Source of the DNA: Tetrahymena thermophila SB210
Lineage: Eukaryota; Ciliophora; Oligohymenophorea; Hymenostomatida; Tetrahymenidae
Assembly: GCF_000189635.1 (NCBI RefSeq)
Contig: NW_002475971.1
Location: forward strand, 1 to 64,000
Length of the DNA stretch: 64,000 nucleotides
Direction of reading: 5' to 3'
Under the pieces are notes generated by a model. That model saw nothing but the letters and a program-made list of their open reading frames with translations, searched no databases and was not told the origin of the DNA. A program made the translations under genes and the position numbers. This document shows positions 1 through 14,180 of this stretch, piece after piece (position 1 is the first letter of the stretch; the number at the start of each line of letters is the position of its first letter).

Positions 1-3000
1 TAATTCTTTTTTTATTTTAAAAATTAATGATTATTTTGTAATGTGTGATTGATTTTTTATAATTTTAAAAAAAGGTGAAGATTTAAAATTTTAATTTGTT
101 AAATTCTAAGCTCGGAGTGTTTAGCATATTTAATTAATTGTCTCATACTTTGATTGAAGTAGAAAATTTAAATATTTAAGGAAATTAATGTGATGAATCT
201 GTAAATTAAAATTATCAAAAAGCTGTTTCTTTGTTTAAAGCAGGCTAAATTTCTATAAGAAATGTAACAATCACTGGAAATAGTTTTTGCAATTTAAATT
301 TTATCTCGATTGTAGCTTAAAATTAACTAACTAATCTTTAATTTAAATTATTAAATATCACAATATCAAATAACTTAATAAAATCTCTCTCCCAGGGAGT
401 ATTGTTTACTTCTTTATTTTCTCTTCTTACTCAACCAGATCATATGATTATTGCTTAAGATATAATTAATTTTAATAATAACATAGTCCAAGAATAATAA
501 ATTATTAACAATTAATACTTTTTTACAAGCTTATTCTAAACTAGTAATATATATAATATTACTCTATCAAATATAAATTCAACTGATAATCACTATCTAT
601 CTTTTATTAGTAGCTAAAGGACATTAAATTTTTTTACAGATACATTTATTTGCTCTTATTCTGATGATTATTTTAACTTTTATAAAGGAAAGCCATCTAG
701 TGGATGTATTAGTTTGTAAGAAATGAGCTTGATAAAAATGGTAAACTTACATTTTTTCTAAAAGGTAGCATACGATTGCAACTTAATTGATATTTCAAAT
801 TCAAAAATAGACAAAACACAAATTTAATTTTATAATAGTACTTTTTCTAAAATTTACTCAATTCAATCTTAGCAGTTTAATGATACAAATCCGATAGCAA
901 TTCGATCTTCTTTTATGAATGATTTACTCATTTAAAATTGTACTTTCTCATAAAACGTATTAGCTGGTATTCCAAATTCAATAGCTCTTTCAAGTTCAGG
1001 CTTAAGTATTGTGAATATTGTAGGAAATGTTTTGATCAATTAGAGTTCATTTTTATATTTAGGCTCCAACTCTGACATTAATGGTTTATCTATTTTGTCA
1101 GAAAATCTATCAATAAGCCGTTCAACATTTGATACTTCTTTAAGTTTGTCTAGCTTAATTTAGACTAAAAATAGCTTTAACTAAAATATTAATATCAAAG
1201 GAGGTTTTATGAGAGTCAAGGCTTCTAATTTATAAATTACATAATCGAACTTTCAAACATCGGAATCTCAAATAGGAGGATTTATATATGCCATATCATA
1301 TTCTAAAATATTTGTAATTAACATTACTGAAAGTAATTTCTCTGATAGCTTAATTTAACTAAGCGGAGGTATTATATTCGTGGACACTTTAGGTTCTATA
1401 TTGGAGTTTTCAATATCAAATTCTCTTTTTAAAAATATATTCTAAGTGGCTCCAGAATCATCTCTCATTTAGTTAAGGTATTTGACTATATTTTGATTTT
1501 TAAAATCTCAAATTTATTTTATTTTTATTAAATATATTTATTTAATAATAATTTCTTTAAAATTTTATAAAAAAGCTAAGATTCTTTTGGGAAAAATGCT
1601 CAAATAAATAATTTTTTAAGATTAAATAATGTTAACTTTACTAATATATATGGAGAAGACATATCTTCTATTTTTTCACTAGCTTTTTGTTAACTAAATA
1701 TATCTTAATCAGTTTATAGTTTTGATTAAAGTATTAACCGTCAATAAATAATATCTCTATAACTAAATTCTATACTGTATCCTTCGACTTACATAACGTC
1801 AACCAAAAGCTAAGTTTATTTAGAAGGTGTTAGTATTTAGGAAGTTTAAAGCTTGTACTAAAAATCTAATAATCATTAAGTATTTTTTAGTTCTCAAAAC
1901 TCTAACTTTGAATTAAAAGACTGCACTGTGAAGAATATAGTAATGAGTATAGGTGGGATAAGTTATTTTGAATAAGGTTCCATAGACATTTCAAATCTAT
2001 AAGTCAACAATATTTAATTTTAACCAAATATGAAAAGTTTAAGATTTATACAAAATAATAGCATTATTTAAAACTTTGTCACTGTTTTTTACTTTACCAG
2101 CTCTATTATAAATATGAGTAAATCTAATGCCACAAACATTTTCTGCCAGAATATATGTGAGGGAGGATTAGGCTTGATAGAAAAATCCGAATTAACTATT
2201 TAAAATTCTAACTTTTCAGCTATAAATGTAAATTTTCATTTAAAATTAATTTTAATTTATCTAATTTATTTTATAATAGTCAAATAATGGAGGAGTTTTT
2301 TCAATAATTAATCCTTAAATAAAAACGACGTTAAATTAAAATATATTTTAAAATAATACTTGCAATTAAAATGGAGGAGCATTATAAATAACTTCTAATT
2401 ACTAGTTGGTAACTATCATAAATCATTATTTAATAGTAATTAATTTAATATTTTCTTTTTATGATAATAGGCTTTTAACATTTAGATATTAGGAAATATC
2501 TTTTTGAATAACACAGCATAGTAAGGAGAAGGAGGATCAATTTATTTTTATTCATAAAATTCATCTGCAGACGATTCACTAATTATCTAAAATAGTGTAA
2601 TTTAAAAAAATAAAGCTTACATAGGAGGAGGATTAAAGTATGAAGGAATAATCCCAACTTTAATTAATAATTAAATATCTGATAATACTGCAATTTTCTA
2701 TGGTTAGAATATTTTTTCTTATCCTAGTAAGCTGTTTCTTGAGAATAGATAAGAAATAACAAGCAATTACTAAGGCATTTAAGTGTAAGATAATAAAATA
2801 ATTATATCACAATAAAGAACAGGAGGTTCTATTCCTAATATGAATTTTACCTTAAGAAACGATTATGGAGATATAATGTAATTTGGAAATAAAGAAATGT
2901 AACAAGTATTTCTAACTATACAAATCGATCCACAAACACCATTTTTTTCTGAGTATTATTTAAGAGGAGAGTCAAAAGCAATCTACAATTTTGAAGGGAA

Positions 3001-5391
3001 TTGCTTTCAATTTAAAAATATAGATTTAATAGGTAAGCCATAGACTACTGTGAAGCTAATTATCAAAAGCGATTTAATTAGAGACTCAAATTCATAACAA
3101 TTGACTAACAATTATTATTTTGAAATTTAAGCTTATATTTAAGATTGTTAAATTGGATAAATTCCATATAAATATAATGGATTCTAAGAATGTGTTATTT
3201 GTGAAAAGGGTACATATTCATTTGATTAGACATAATGCTATAAATGTCCCTCTGGAGCAGAATGTTAAGGAGGAAGCCAGATTACAGTTGATTAAGGTTT
3301 TTGGAGAAAAGAGTAATATGATAGCAACATAATATAATGTGAGCATTAGTAATCGAATTGTGTAGGAGGTTCGTATGGAGATTAAATTTGTTATAAAGGA
3401 CACATTGGGGCTCTATGTGAAGAATGCGATGTATTTTATTTCTTTTAATTAAAGATTAAAATATCTTATTTAATTTTGAAACAGATATTTGGTGAAGTTT
3501 GGGGAGAGAGTTATGCAAAATCCAGTAAATATTCATGCACTTTATGTAGCAAAATAGTAGGTAACTTGTATATAATTGCTACGGTTACAATTTGGACTCT
3601 TGTTTCTATGATAATTTCTATCAAGGGTTATGAAAATTATTAATATAAGTAATATTAATCACAGTTCTTATAAAAAATTGTCAGAAAGAAAACATACTTA
3701 AGAGGAAATAAAAAAAGTAATTTAACTGCAAAAGAAGATTAAACAAGTGTTTATATAAAGATATTTACAAATTACTTTTAAATTATTTCTTCAGTAGCTA
3801 CATTCAATTTATAAGTGCCTTCTGGTATTTATTTTTTTTTTTTTTCTATCATAAAGATTATCTAAAAAATATTTTTATAGGTATAATAGAGTTTCCTACA
3901 TCTCTTGGTTAGCCCATCTCTTAAACTATCAATTCTTTAGACTGTGCTCTCAAAAAATTTAACTCTAGCATGCCTATTATTTACTTTAGACTTATTTTCT
4001 CAATCTTATTACCTGTTGCTTATTTGGTTATCTTTGTAGTTTTTCTAGCGATTTACTAAAAGATTATAAAAAAAGAAAAGGATTTCCCTTACTATTTAAT
4101 ATATACAGCTTATATTTTTTTACTTATTTATACTTAACCTGATTTGGTAGCTTAGATGATAGCTTCACTTTCATGCAGATAAATAGGAAATGTAAAGTAT
4201 ATTCTTTCAAATGTATCGATGGAATGCTACACATAAGATTTTTATAAATGGGGATTTGGATTTATTTTGCCTTTTTTATTTATCTTTTTATTTTTATTGC
4301 CTTACATCCTAATAGTTTAGCTAAAGAAAGCAAAAAATAACTTATAATTGCTGGAAATAAAAAGAAAATATGGCTTCTTGTACAAAGAATACACTTAGAA
4401 GTGTTATTACTGGGAATTTGTAAAAATGGCATAAAAATTAGCCATAATATTATAACTAAATTTTTACTCATAAGATATCAAAACAAAGGGTATACTAGTT
4501 TTTATTACTGTGACTTTCTATTCTATTTCTCTAATGATATATAAGCCTTACAAAAGCAATCAGATAAACTAACTAGATCATTACTCAACTAATGTTTGTG
4601 CAATCTCTGTCTTGTTAGGATTATTTATTTACAGCAACGATTACAATTACTTTGTTATAATGTCTTTAATTTTGATTATACTGATTAATTTTTTATTTAT
4701 ATTAATGATGGTTAGAAACATAATTCTAGGTTATACAAAAAAATTTTAAAACATAATATAAACTTTTTTAGAAAAATTCGGATCAAGAATAAAATTCATT
4801 TAAAATTATTTGTTAAAAAAACAGTAAATAAAAGAATAAAAGTTTAAAAGAACCCAATAAATTAAATAAAAGGTGATGAAAATTTTATTAATTTTAAAAG
4901 ATTTGAGTTATGAGTAAAGAAAAAATCTTGCTCTATAGACTCTTGGTGCTTTAATAGGTAAATAAATACTTATTGATTATTTTGTATTTTAATTATTATT
5001 AAAAGATAAAAGGTATTCTAAAAACTATGATAATGAAAAGCAAAAGACACTTAAATCAGAATAAACTCTTACAAATAAAATTACTAATTTAAATCTTAAT
5101 TTCAATATAGATATCAATATAGAAGAACATGGTATCTTTATTTTTATATTTTAATTTTATGAAATAATTTTATTTTATGTAGAAAAAAAATAGAATGAAA
5201 TTGAAATCAAAAGCTCTTAGCTTCAAATTTTTGAATAATTTTTAGGTAAAAAAGTATAACAAAGTTAAAGAAGTTTAATTCAAAATGAGATATAAAGTTA
5301 AAATGAGGAAGATTATCATATTGAAATTGATGAAAAAAAAAGCATAGAAAAAGAATTAGAATAATATAAGACAATGTAAATAATCAATTGA
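1..5391 (+). CDS. Large transmembrane protein, beta-helix-like repeats plus Cys-rich module (5' partial)
   Basis: Read with TAA/TAG as Gln, one frame runs from about base 75 (probably just after an intron at 37-74) to TGA 5389-5391. Introns seen: 1478-1575, 2228-2279, 2409-2470, 3431-3484, 3825-3880, 4958-5005, 5132-5182; phases and length agree (about 1,630 codons here). The first 1,000 residues are N/S/I-rich strands with recurrent NxxF..N...GG turns, typical of right-handed beta-helix (Pmp-like) ectodomains. Next, at about 3130-3430, comes a Cys-rich module (CVICEKGTYSFD, CYKCPSGAEC, then CYKGHIGALCEECD) like GCC2/GCC3 or TNFR/EGF-type units. Then follow about 7-8 hydrophobic segments (about 3560-4740) and a charged cytoplasmic tail. 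This matches a large ciliate-specific family usually annotated only as transmembrane protein. Role unknown; surface adhesion or sensing is inference. The N-terminus lies outside the window. Confidence 0.85.
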
Positions 5392-6152
5392 AGTCATTCA
5401 AAAATCTTTTAAAATAACAAAATACTTAAAAATTAAAATTATGTAATTATTGTTTTTTTATAGGAAAAATAAATAATTATTTTTAAAAATATTCTTTTCA
5501 AACTCTATAGCAAAGTTTTATAAAGTTTACCATAATTATTGCTAACAAGAAGTAATATAATAAATTTTTAACTAAAAGTTAAATTTTTGTTTTTATCAAA
5601 ATTTGAGTTTATAAATTTTTTTATTGCTGTCACATTTGTAGGATTTTAAATGAAATACAATATACATTTACATATTTTTTATTTATCATCGAATTATTAA
5701 AAAAAATATAATATTTTAAGTTTTAAAATAATTAAAATATGTATTTTTGAATATAAAGTATGATAGCTTTTATGAAATAATGCATTTTATTTAAATATTT
5801 TAATTAAAATAAATTAAATAATGTATTTAATTTAAATATTGTAAAATAATAAATTTTTTTTGAATTTTTGCTTACTATTTTGGGTTTTTAAATATAAAAA
5901 ATGAATGAAATATTGAAACCATTCATTTTTTAAGTTTAATTTGAACACTTTTTAAATTCAATAAAATTCAAAAAAGAAAGAAATCACTTTTATAGTTTCA
6001 ATCATCTAAAAATTGATTATATCCAAATATCTTTTTAATTATTGTTTCATAGAATTTAAAATTTGCACATTCATAATTATTATTAACAAATCACAAAAAA
6101 ATTGATATATTATTATAATTTTTTCAAATTATTATAAAAAACAATATATTTA
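5392..6152. other. Intergenic, AT-rich
   Basis: Spacer between two + genes. Homopolymer A/T tracts dominate; no coding-like frame or structured element seen. Confidence 0.7.
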
Positions 6153-9126
6153 ATGAACAATAATAACATAGTAGATGGAGCTAGTATTTAGCAATATGCT
6201 CCCAAACCATAATAGTAAATATAGGTTTAATATCAATTTTAAAAGTAAAATATATTAGTCAAACCACCTTCATAAACAGTACAACCTAAATAAATACCAA
6301 AGCAGCCAATATTTGGTTAAAAAAAATAAGAATTTACATAGCAAAGTACTTTTATTATTTATAAAAAATAAGAAATTTAACTAGTTTATTAAAGATCATT
6401 TTTTAAATAATTAAAATAAATTTAAAAAAATAGATTTAATTCATGAAACTTCACCTGATATGAGAATAAACATACAAAAAAGGGAAAGCTTGCCTAAAAA
6501 TTTTTAATATAGAGTAACTTCTGTAGATAAAAATAAAGAAAATTTAACAAATATTTAATAGAATTAGCAATAAAACTAAGCTGTTCATGTTAGAGAAAGA
6601 AGCTTTGATAATTATTAATCGGTACCTCCAACAAATTTGGTCCATATATAATCCTAACCATAAGTCTCTAGCGAGTAAGCTTAGAATAATGTCTCTAATA
6701 CAGCTCAAATCCAAAGTAATTTATCTCAGCATAATACATCAACTTAATCCCAAAGTGGAACAGGTAGTTATACTTCTCAATAGCAAAATAAATAGATATT
6801 TTAACAGTAATACTATTCTAGCAATCCAAATTAGTCAGTAAACTAAAAAGTTTAAGCTAATATTAACTAATTCAGTCCAATACCAAAATCACATAATTAA
6901 CAATAACTAAATTCTTAGTAATAATAACAATAGAATATCTAATAATAATAAAACACTATAAAAGTTTAATAATAACAGCAAGAAAATTTATAAATAAATC
7001 AATAACAATAACAAAATGTGGTAAATTAGAATTCATAAATTTCTATGAATCTCATACAGGAATTAGTTAAATCTGAAATTAAAGCAGCTTTGATTAACTT
7101 TAAAAAGGAAGAGTAAATAAATAAATTAATTCAATTATTAAAATAAATTCAATAAAACTTTATTATACAATAGAAAATTAGAAAATTTATCTCAGAGAGT
7201 AGAACAATTAGAAGATAAATCTAGCTTGAAATAATTAATTTAAGTTGAAAGTACATAGGTTAGTAATGAAATTTATTAATTTATAAGTGAGCTCAAAAAC
7301 GATTTCAGTGCAAAGCTGACTAAATTAAACGACTAACTTCATTTGAACTCTGAATCTTGCAAATCAAATGCTTATGCTGTTTCTTAAATTTCTGAAAAGA
7401 TCTTGAGCTTTAGCAAAGAGTACACTGAAACAACTAATAAAGTAAAAAATTGTTAAAAAATAATAAATAAATCCTTAATTATATTTTTTTAAATGAATTT
7501 AGATAAAAGAAGATAAAAATTTAAATTAGATTTAAATATAAACTTTTGATGAAAAATACAATGCATTGTTTGCTAATTTTACTAAGCAAATCCTTGATAT
7601 GGAAAACAATTTTAAAAAGATTCTTGTGGATGAGGGAGCTAAAATAGAAAAACAAATATAATAATTAGCTCAAGAATATAATATCCTACCAACTAAAAGA
7701 AATTTACCTAATTAGTCAGACTCTTCTTAATCTTCCCCTTAAAAAAATAATAAATCTATTCATATGCACAACAAATCTAACGATTCAATAGTTCAACTAC
7801 CTTAAAATGGCACAAAGTCAACAAACACATCTCTCATATAAAACATTAATGATTACAATTCTATCATCAGAGAAAATTCTTAAGTTGATATTGATTAAAA
7901 TTAATAATTACAATAGCTCTCAAGAAACACATCTAGTTTATCTCAATAAAATTTACATCCTCAATCACCAAATCACTAGTAAGAATAGTATTCTTACTCT
8001 AATAGAAGTTCAACATAATACTCTAGAAGAAGTCATACAGAGTCAAATATCTCACAGTCTGCTCAAAATGTAAAATTTGATTAAATAATATTTAAAAAAG
8101 TTATTAAAAATTTTTAATTATTAAAATATCAGGTCTTATAGACATCTCCTACAGCCTAAATTCTTCCTAGCAATATTAATAACATTGAGAATTATGTTAA
8201 AAAGTATGAAGAATTTAATAAAGAAGTAGATAATTATCTGTAAAATAGAAAAATACCAACAAAAGTATAAGAACTCATGAATTAATCCTCAGAAATGAAA
8301 TCTTCCAATTTGTTTGATTAAGGATATTCTGCTTAATAACAATAATAGTTTATAATTTAGCAAAATGGTTAGTAAGTTGTCTCACCACGTCCTTTATTTG
8401 TTAACAAACCTCTCATACCAACTTCCCCTAATGTTTTAATAGTATCTCCACCATAAGCTGATAAACTATAAATGTAGGCTTAATATGAGCAACTTTACAG
8501 ATAATAAACTATTTCTTAGCCTTAATTTAGCCAACAGACACCAATATAATAAAACCTAAATGTTTAAAATGCAAACTAAACTTAATAAATAGACCAAAAA
8601 CGACTAAATTACTAATCATTGCAGTAAAACAGAAAAGCATTTGAGGACTATAATGGAAATAGCATAAATTCCAGCACATAGATTTCCCCTTCAAGAGTTG
8701 AATAAATAAATTTGGATGTAGACTCTTTCAATAATGAAATATAATTCAGTAATAACAAAATTGATCAAAACATTATTGGTTAATAGTAGTAATAGAAACC
8801 AAATGAGGTATGTTCGCCTCAAAAATCTCATGAAAATATGAAATTCTCCATTATTAGATCACAATAAAGTAAATTAATTTTATTAATTTAATTTTTCATA
8901 AAAATTAATTTATTTGATGATTTGTAAAATAAAAACAGAAAATCCATAGTTATCAATGATAAGCGAATAAGACAATGAAGAAGAAGAACTTATATATTAG
9001 CTAGATGATTAAGGATATTTGATGGATGAACATGGTAATTACATACTTGACGAAAAAGGGTAATAAGTTAAACTAAGTGGTGAGCAAATAGATTATTTAA
9101 GAAACTAAAATATTCTTGAGGAGTGA
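6153..9126 (+). CDS. Q/N-rich coiled-coil protein, unidentified
   Basis: ATG 6153 begins MNNNNIVDGASIQQ; TGA at 9124-9126. Five introns (6346-6433, 7113-7173, 7442-7502, 8070-8132, 8869-8938) give 876 aa with consistent phases. The N-terminal third is low-complexity Q/N/S/P. A coiled coil with heptads (KLENLSQRVEQLEDK and on) occupies roughly residues 290-470. The middle is S/N/Q-rich. The C-terminus is acidic and ends with a short repeated-looking patch (DDQGYLMDEHGNYILDEKG). No catalytic motif or membrane segment. I do not recognise the family. The start is the first ATG of the frame, and the residues after it look coding. Scaffold or cytoskeletal function is only a guess from composition. 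Confidence 0.8.
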
Positions 9127-10163
9127 TTTTGAAAAAAAATTTTGTTATTTTATAATCTCTAAATTTTTTGAGTTATGATAATTAAAAGCATAGACTTTAT
9201 AATTAAAAATATAAAAGAAACGTATATTAAAATATTTTTATTGTAAATATATATTATTGTTATTACTTCATGCTATTAATTTTTTATATAATTTATTATT
9301 GAAATCATTCTTATATAATCACTCTAAAAAAGATTTTGTTTTATAATTTTCATAGAAATTAAGTGAATATCATTCATTTAAAGTAAAATTAGGATCTATA
9401 TTATATAATTACTCATAAAATTAACATTTATTTGCTTATAAAAAAAAATTTGTAAGTTTTTTTAAGCCATTAACTTATAAAAAAAACATAAAAAATATAT
9501 TGAAAAAGCAGTATTTGAATTTAAAAAGTTAATCCGAAATTTAAATAAATGCTTAATATTACTAAATTTTTTAAACTAAACGAACTAAGCAATTAACTTG
9601 GTTTGAAGTCATTATGATAATTAATCAATATTAATTGGTAAGTTAATCCATATTTATATTTACTTTTTAAATAAATTAAAAAATATCACTGTTTAAGTTA
9701 ATAATTTTTGCTTTTAAATATACAATACTTATAAGCTACTATGATTATTGGAATCTAAAAAAATTATCAGAATATATTAAGAAGAATCAACATTTTTTAA
9801 TTTTGTTCAAACATACTGAATATTAATGTTTCAAACTTTAAAAAATTTATTTGTTAAAAATTTAAAAGAATTATTGATTTAAGTAATATCTTAACTAAAT
9901 ATAGCTTAAAAATACGCTTAATTTGACTTAGTAATTATAAAAAATGAATAGCTATTAGCATATGACATTATATGTGTATTATATATTATTATTTTTTGTA
10001 AAATAACCTTGATGAAATCAATTTTTACATATTTTATCATTAGAAGGTGGATTTAATTTTCTTTAGTTGATAAATCATAAAAAAATAAATATAATTTACG
10101 TACATAACATTAATTGAAACAAAGAGCGAAAATAAATTTTTTATTTTAAATCCAACAGCGAAC
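9127..10163. other. Intergenic, AT-rich
   Basis: About 1 kb with no coding-like frame on either strand. Contains long A/T tracts only; presumably the 3' region of the Q/N-rich gene and the promoter of the ZIP gene. Confidence 0.65.
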
Positions 10164-11288
10164 ATGTTTAACTACCTAATTATTGTAAAAATTATTTCCA
10201 TAGTTATAGTTTTGGGAGTAATTTAAGTGATAGCTTATTGGCGGTATAAGAAAGAAAGCATGAAGCAGCAGTTTGAATCTTTATTAGGATTAGCTAATTC
10301 TTTTATATCTGGATTATTGCTCACAAGTAGTTTAGTCTACTTACTTCCAGAAAGCTACAACTTACATTTATAAGCAAATAAAGAGGCGATAAATGATTTT
10401 CCATGGATTTTTTCAGTATTTTGTTGCTCTTTTGCTTTAATTAGCATTTTAACTTAGTTTTATACATATGATAAATATTTTAGAAAGCGGATTATTAATG
10501 ATTATTTAAATTCTGAAAAAATCGAAGGATATGACCACTATTACGGTTCAGATTATTATGAAGATACTTAAAGCTAATTTTAGAAATCTAACTAATTATT
10601 CCACAATACACTTTAACAAAGATAAAATCTTCACAGATATTCATAAACAATGTAAAATCCAAAAGACTCATACTTGACAAATAAACTGTCTTGTTCTATA
10701 ACTACTCCTTAGTACGGAAATAAAGGACATAATCATATAGACGATGATCATAATCATCTAGTATAGTCCCCATACTATGGAGACTATTATTAAGATCCTA
10801 AAATTGAGTTAAATAATTACAAACCTGAATATCTTTTTTTGATTTACTGTATACATTCATTCTTTGAATGCTCTGCTATAGGCTTATAAAGTTAGACTCT
10901 TCCTACAATAATGATTACTCTTTCAATCTTTTTGCATAAGTGGTTTGAAGTATTATTTATTCAAATGTAAACTAAATTTTCTATATGTAAACCAAATAGC
11001 TCAAATCACTTTTTAATTATTTTGTATACCATCTCTAACATTAGTGGCATTGGCTTTGGATGGTTTGTAGAAAATTAACTTAGTGATATTAAAAATGCTG
11101 CTTTTTTAAGTATTAGTGGTGGTACTTTCTTTGCTATATCAGTTAATGATATGTTGCACACAGAAATCAATAGGGGAAACAAATAAAGATTAATTAAAAT
11201 TTTATTATTTATTGTTAGTATAGCCCTAATAAACTTAGCTTGGTACGCCTAAAAGTAAATTTCAGAGCATGACCAAGAATTCGAATGA
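10164..11288 (+). CDS. ZIP-family (SLC39-like) metal ion transporter
   Basis: Intronless, 374 aa, ATG 10164, TGA 11286-11288. ZIP proteins move Zn2+ or related divalent metals into the cytosol. About eight hydrophobic segments are visible: N-terminal helices at about 5-25, 42-62 and 81-100, a long variable loop at 101-222, then a C-terminal bundle. The loop carries a His/Asp-rich metal-binding stretch (KGHNHIDDDHNHL, 187-199). The signature of membrane helix IV is present as HSFFECSAIG (231-240), matching the family HxxFExxAxG. The helix V motif is HKWFE (258-262), where family members have HK or HE at the binuclear metal site. The C-terminal helices (about 283-302, 311-328, 344-361) complete the fold. 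Length is normal for the family. Plasma membrane or vesicle membrane cannot be decided from sequence. Confidence 0.93.
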
Positions 11289-11772
11289 AACATCTACTTG
11301 CCTTAACCTATCTATCAAAGATAACAAAATTAGACTTTATTTTGAATTTAAATATTTATTTGATTAGCTTAAACTTAAATAATAAATCTGTAAAATATAA
11401 AATAATATAATTTATCTAATAAATTACTCTTTTGTTGTTTATTAAAATTATTTATTTTTTTGACTAAATTTATATTTTTCAAAGAATTTATTATGTTAGA
11501 AATTTGGATTTTAGCATTAATTTATTATTATATTTTCTATTTATCAATTAGCAAAATTTATGAGTTATAAGCAAACAATAAATAGCTTTTATAACTTTCG
11601 TCAAATAAATATTTTATGAAGAATTTATGAATGATTAATATTAATTTTTTACTGAAAGCAAAAAATAAATCTAATTTGTTTTTGTCTAATACTTAGAAAT
11701 ATATTATTTTACAAAGGGTAAAGGTTGTCAAAAAGAAATAAAAAACGAAGTATTGTAATAAATTGATTTAGT
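11289..11772. other. Intergenic, AT-rich
   Basis: Short spacer between the ZIP gene and the next + gene. No coding-like frame seen. Confidence 0.65.
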
Positions 11773-13405
11773 ATGACTGAAAAGCCTTTTATAGAAGATT
11801 ATGAAGGTGATGCTGGAGAATATTTAGCTTTGTAAAGCAAAGTTTATATTAAACTCAATTAAAAATATGAGAAAATGATAGGCTAATTGATTGAAATGTA
11901 TTCTAGCTTTGTTAGAAAGGGTATCGGCATGAAAAGCATAGGTTTTTAAAAATAGGAATAAATATTCAATGAATATGATGAAGAGGAATTTAAGAAATAA
12001 CCTGATTTATTAATCGATGGAATATCTCAACTCATGAATTCTCTATTTTAAGTAACAAATGAGACACTTAATAAATTAAATAGTAGAGATGATGCATTAC
12101 AAGGAGCGTACGATGAAGTGCTTTTAAGATTAGAAAAAGAACTTAGGTAAAATAAAACTAGCAAAAATTAAATTCATGATTATACTTTTTTATAAATTAA
12201 GACTATTTAAATATAAATTAACATGATGTAAAAATAATTGCAATATAAATTAGATAGAGTATGAAGAATGAAGAAAAGCTTAAAATTCATTTAGAATGCT
12301 TAACTGTAAAGTAAGAGAGCTTAAGGAAATAGGTTTTTAGAGCAGAAGAAATATCAGATAAACTTAGATAGGAAGTAGCTTCAACTAAAAAGGAATATTA
12401 AAATAAATTTAGATAAATGGAAACAGAAATTATACATCTTAAAAAAGAAAAAGAGAGTGCAAAAAGTATGTAAAGAAAGTTTGAAGCAAGTAGATCTATT
12501 TTTGCAGAGCGTCCACATACATCTAATTAGGGCAATATGGATGATTTTAAGTAAATTAAAAATCAATTATCATTATTTTATCAAACAATTTTAATCTATA
12601 GCAATAATGAGTTTGTAAGTTCATAAAAAGTAAAAATAGCTGATAGTAAAGGAACTTCTAATTAGTTTGATTTTAATTAGTTACATTTAAATAACTATAC
12701 ATCTATGCCTTCTACTTTGCAAAAAACATAAGGAGTTACTAGTTCATTAGATCCTGAGAGATTTATTATGCTAAAAAAATCTCTAATTCGTTAACCTGAT
12801 GAGGCAAGTAATATGGAGAAAAAAAAATTATCTCACTAAGTTATGTAGGTAATAATCAAATAAATATATTTATAAATAAGTTTATAAAAAGAGCAAAATG
12901 TTGATAATTTATTTTTTATGCTTAGGCTAACAGATCAAAAGAGGTGGAAGCATAAAAATATTAATATGAAATAAATAGACTTAAAATCTAAATTGAATAA
13001 AAAGAACTTGAAAATAAAAAAATAAAGAAAAGTTTGGATGAGTTACATAATGAGCTAAAGAAATTAAAAGATGAAATAATGGCAGAAAATATGAAGAAGT
13101 GGGCTGTAGAAGTTAGTAGTGAAAAGAATCCTCATCTTGTTGGGTATTATAAAGACAAATTAGATTTAAAAGAAAAAGAGGTTAAAACTCTTAAGAAATC
13201 ATAAAAGAAATTTGCAATTTTAGAAAAGAAATTGCTTGTAAAAGAAAAAGCATTTGAATATGAACGTGCAGATTATCATGAAAAATTGCTTTATTTAGAT
13301 GATAGGGTTAAAAAAATTAGTAAACTATATTCAGAAGCATCATAAATTTTAAAGTAGCCTAAATACGGTTACACTCCTGTATATTTATAAGAGAATAATG
13401 AGTGA
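11773..13405 (+). CDS. Coiled-coil protein, unidentified
   Basis: ATG 11773 (MTEKPFIEDYEGDAGEY), TGA 13403-13405, introns 12147-12253 and 12849-12925, 482 aa. After an acidic N-terminus, residues about 100-200 form a charged helix. A linker rich in S/T/N follows, and a second long Lys/Glu coiled coil covers about 340-460, with many heptad Leu/Ile and Lys-Glu pairs. The C-terminus is short and Pro/Tyr-containing (PKYGYTPVYL). No membrane segment or enzyme motif. Such proteins in ciliates are often basal-body, axonemal or cortical; the sequence alone does not place it. It lies convergent to the STPGR gene downstream. Confidence 0.82.
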
Positions 13406-14180
13406 GAAAAGTGTGTGTATTTTTATTTGGGATAATTCTAAAATATATGTTAAAATTGTATATAAAAAAATATAAGGTCCTTTAAGAATATCTTTCAATT
13501 TCTAATAATATAAATAATATTTAAAAAATATTTTTAAAGATTTTATCCATGATTATTCATTATAATAGATTAAATCTTAACTTAAACTTCCTTAACCTAT
13601 GTAATCTAAGGTGCAACAGGCCTTTTTTGGTCACCTTTTTTAAGTAGGAACCTCTCATTTTGAGTTCAATTTTTAGTTTAAAGAATTAACTTTTATTTAA
13701 ATTTGAATATATTGGGTAACTTTATATATTAATTTATATTGGTCACCTTTTAAAAATGTCCTACTATTAAGCTAATTCTTTACACCCCTAGATACAAAAT
13801 ATATGTAAATGGCTTTTTACTTATCAACTGTAAAAATAAATATTTAGTTTCAATTATTTAATTTAAAGGAAATTAGGCTACAATGAATTAATAATTCATA
13901 TCAATTAATATGATATTAAAAACTTATCTTATTAACATAAACATAAAAATATTAACTTTTATTTTAATTTTCCACTTTAAAATATTTTAAATTCTTTTAA
14001 GTAAGTTGAGTAAAGATTGATTTTTAATTTGTCTTGTTTTCAGTCTTGAAAATAAATGATTTATTTCTAAAATCATCAAATAATTTTTTGTTGAACTATT
14101 TATTTAAAACACCTGTCAATAAAATAAAATAATATATTAAATTGTTTACATACACAAAATAATAAATGTTTATTTAATAA
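13406..14180. other. Convergent intergenic region with a duplicated 13-mer
   Basis: 3'-to-3' spacer between a + and a - gene. The 13-base string TTGGTCACCTTTT occurs at 13627-13639 and again at 13739-13751, standing out from the A/T background. No coding-like frame. Confidence 0.6.
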
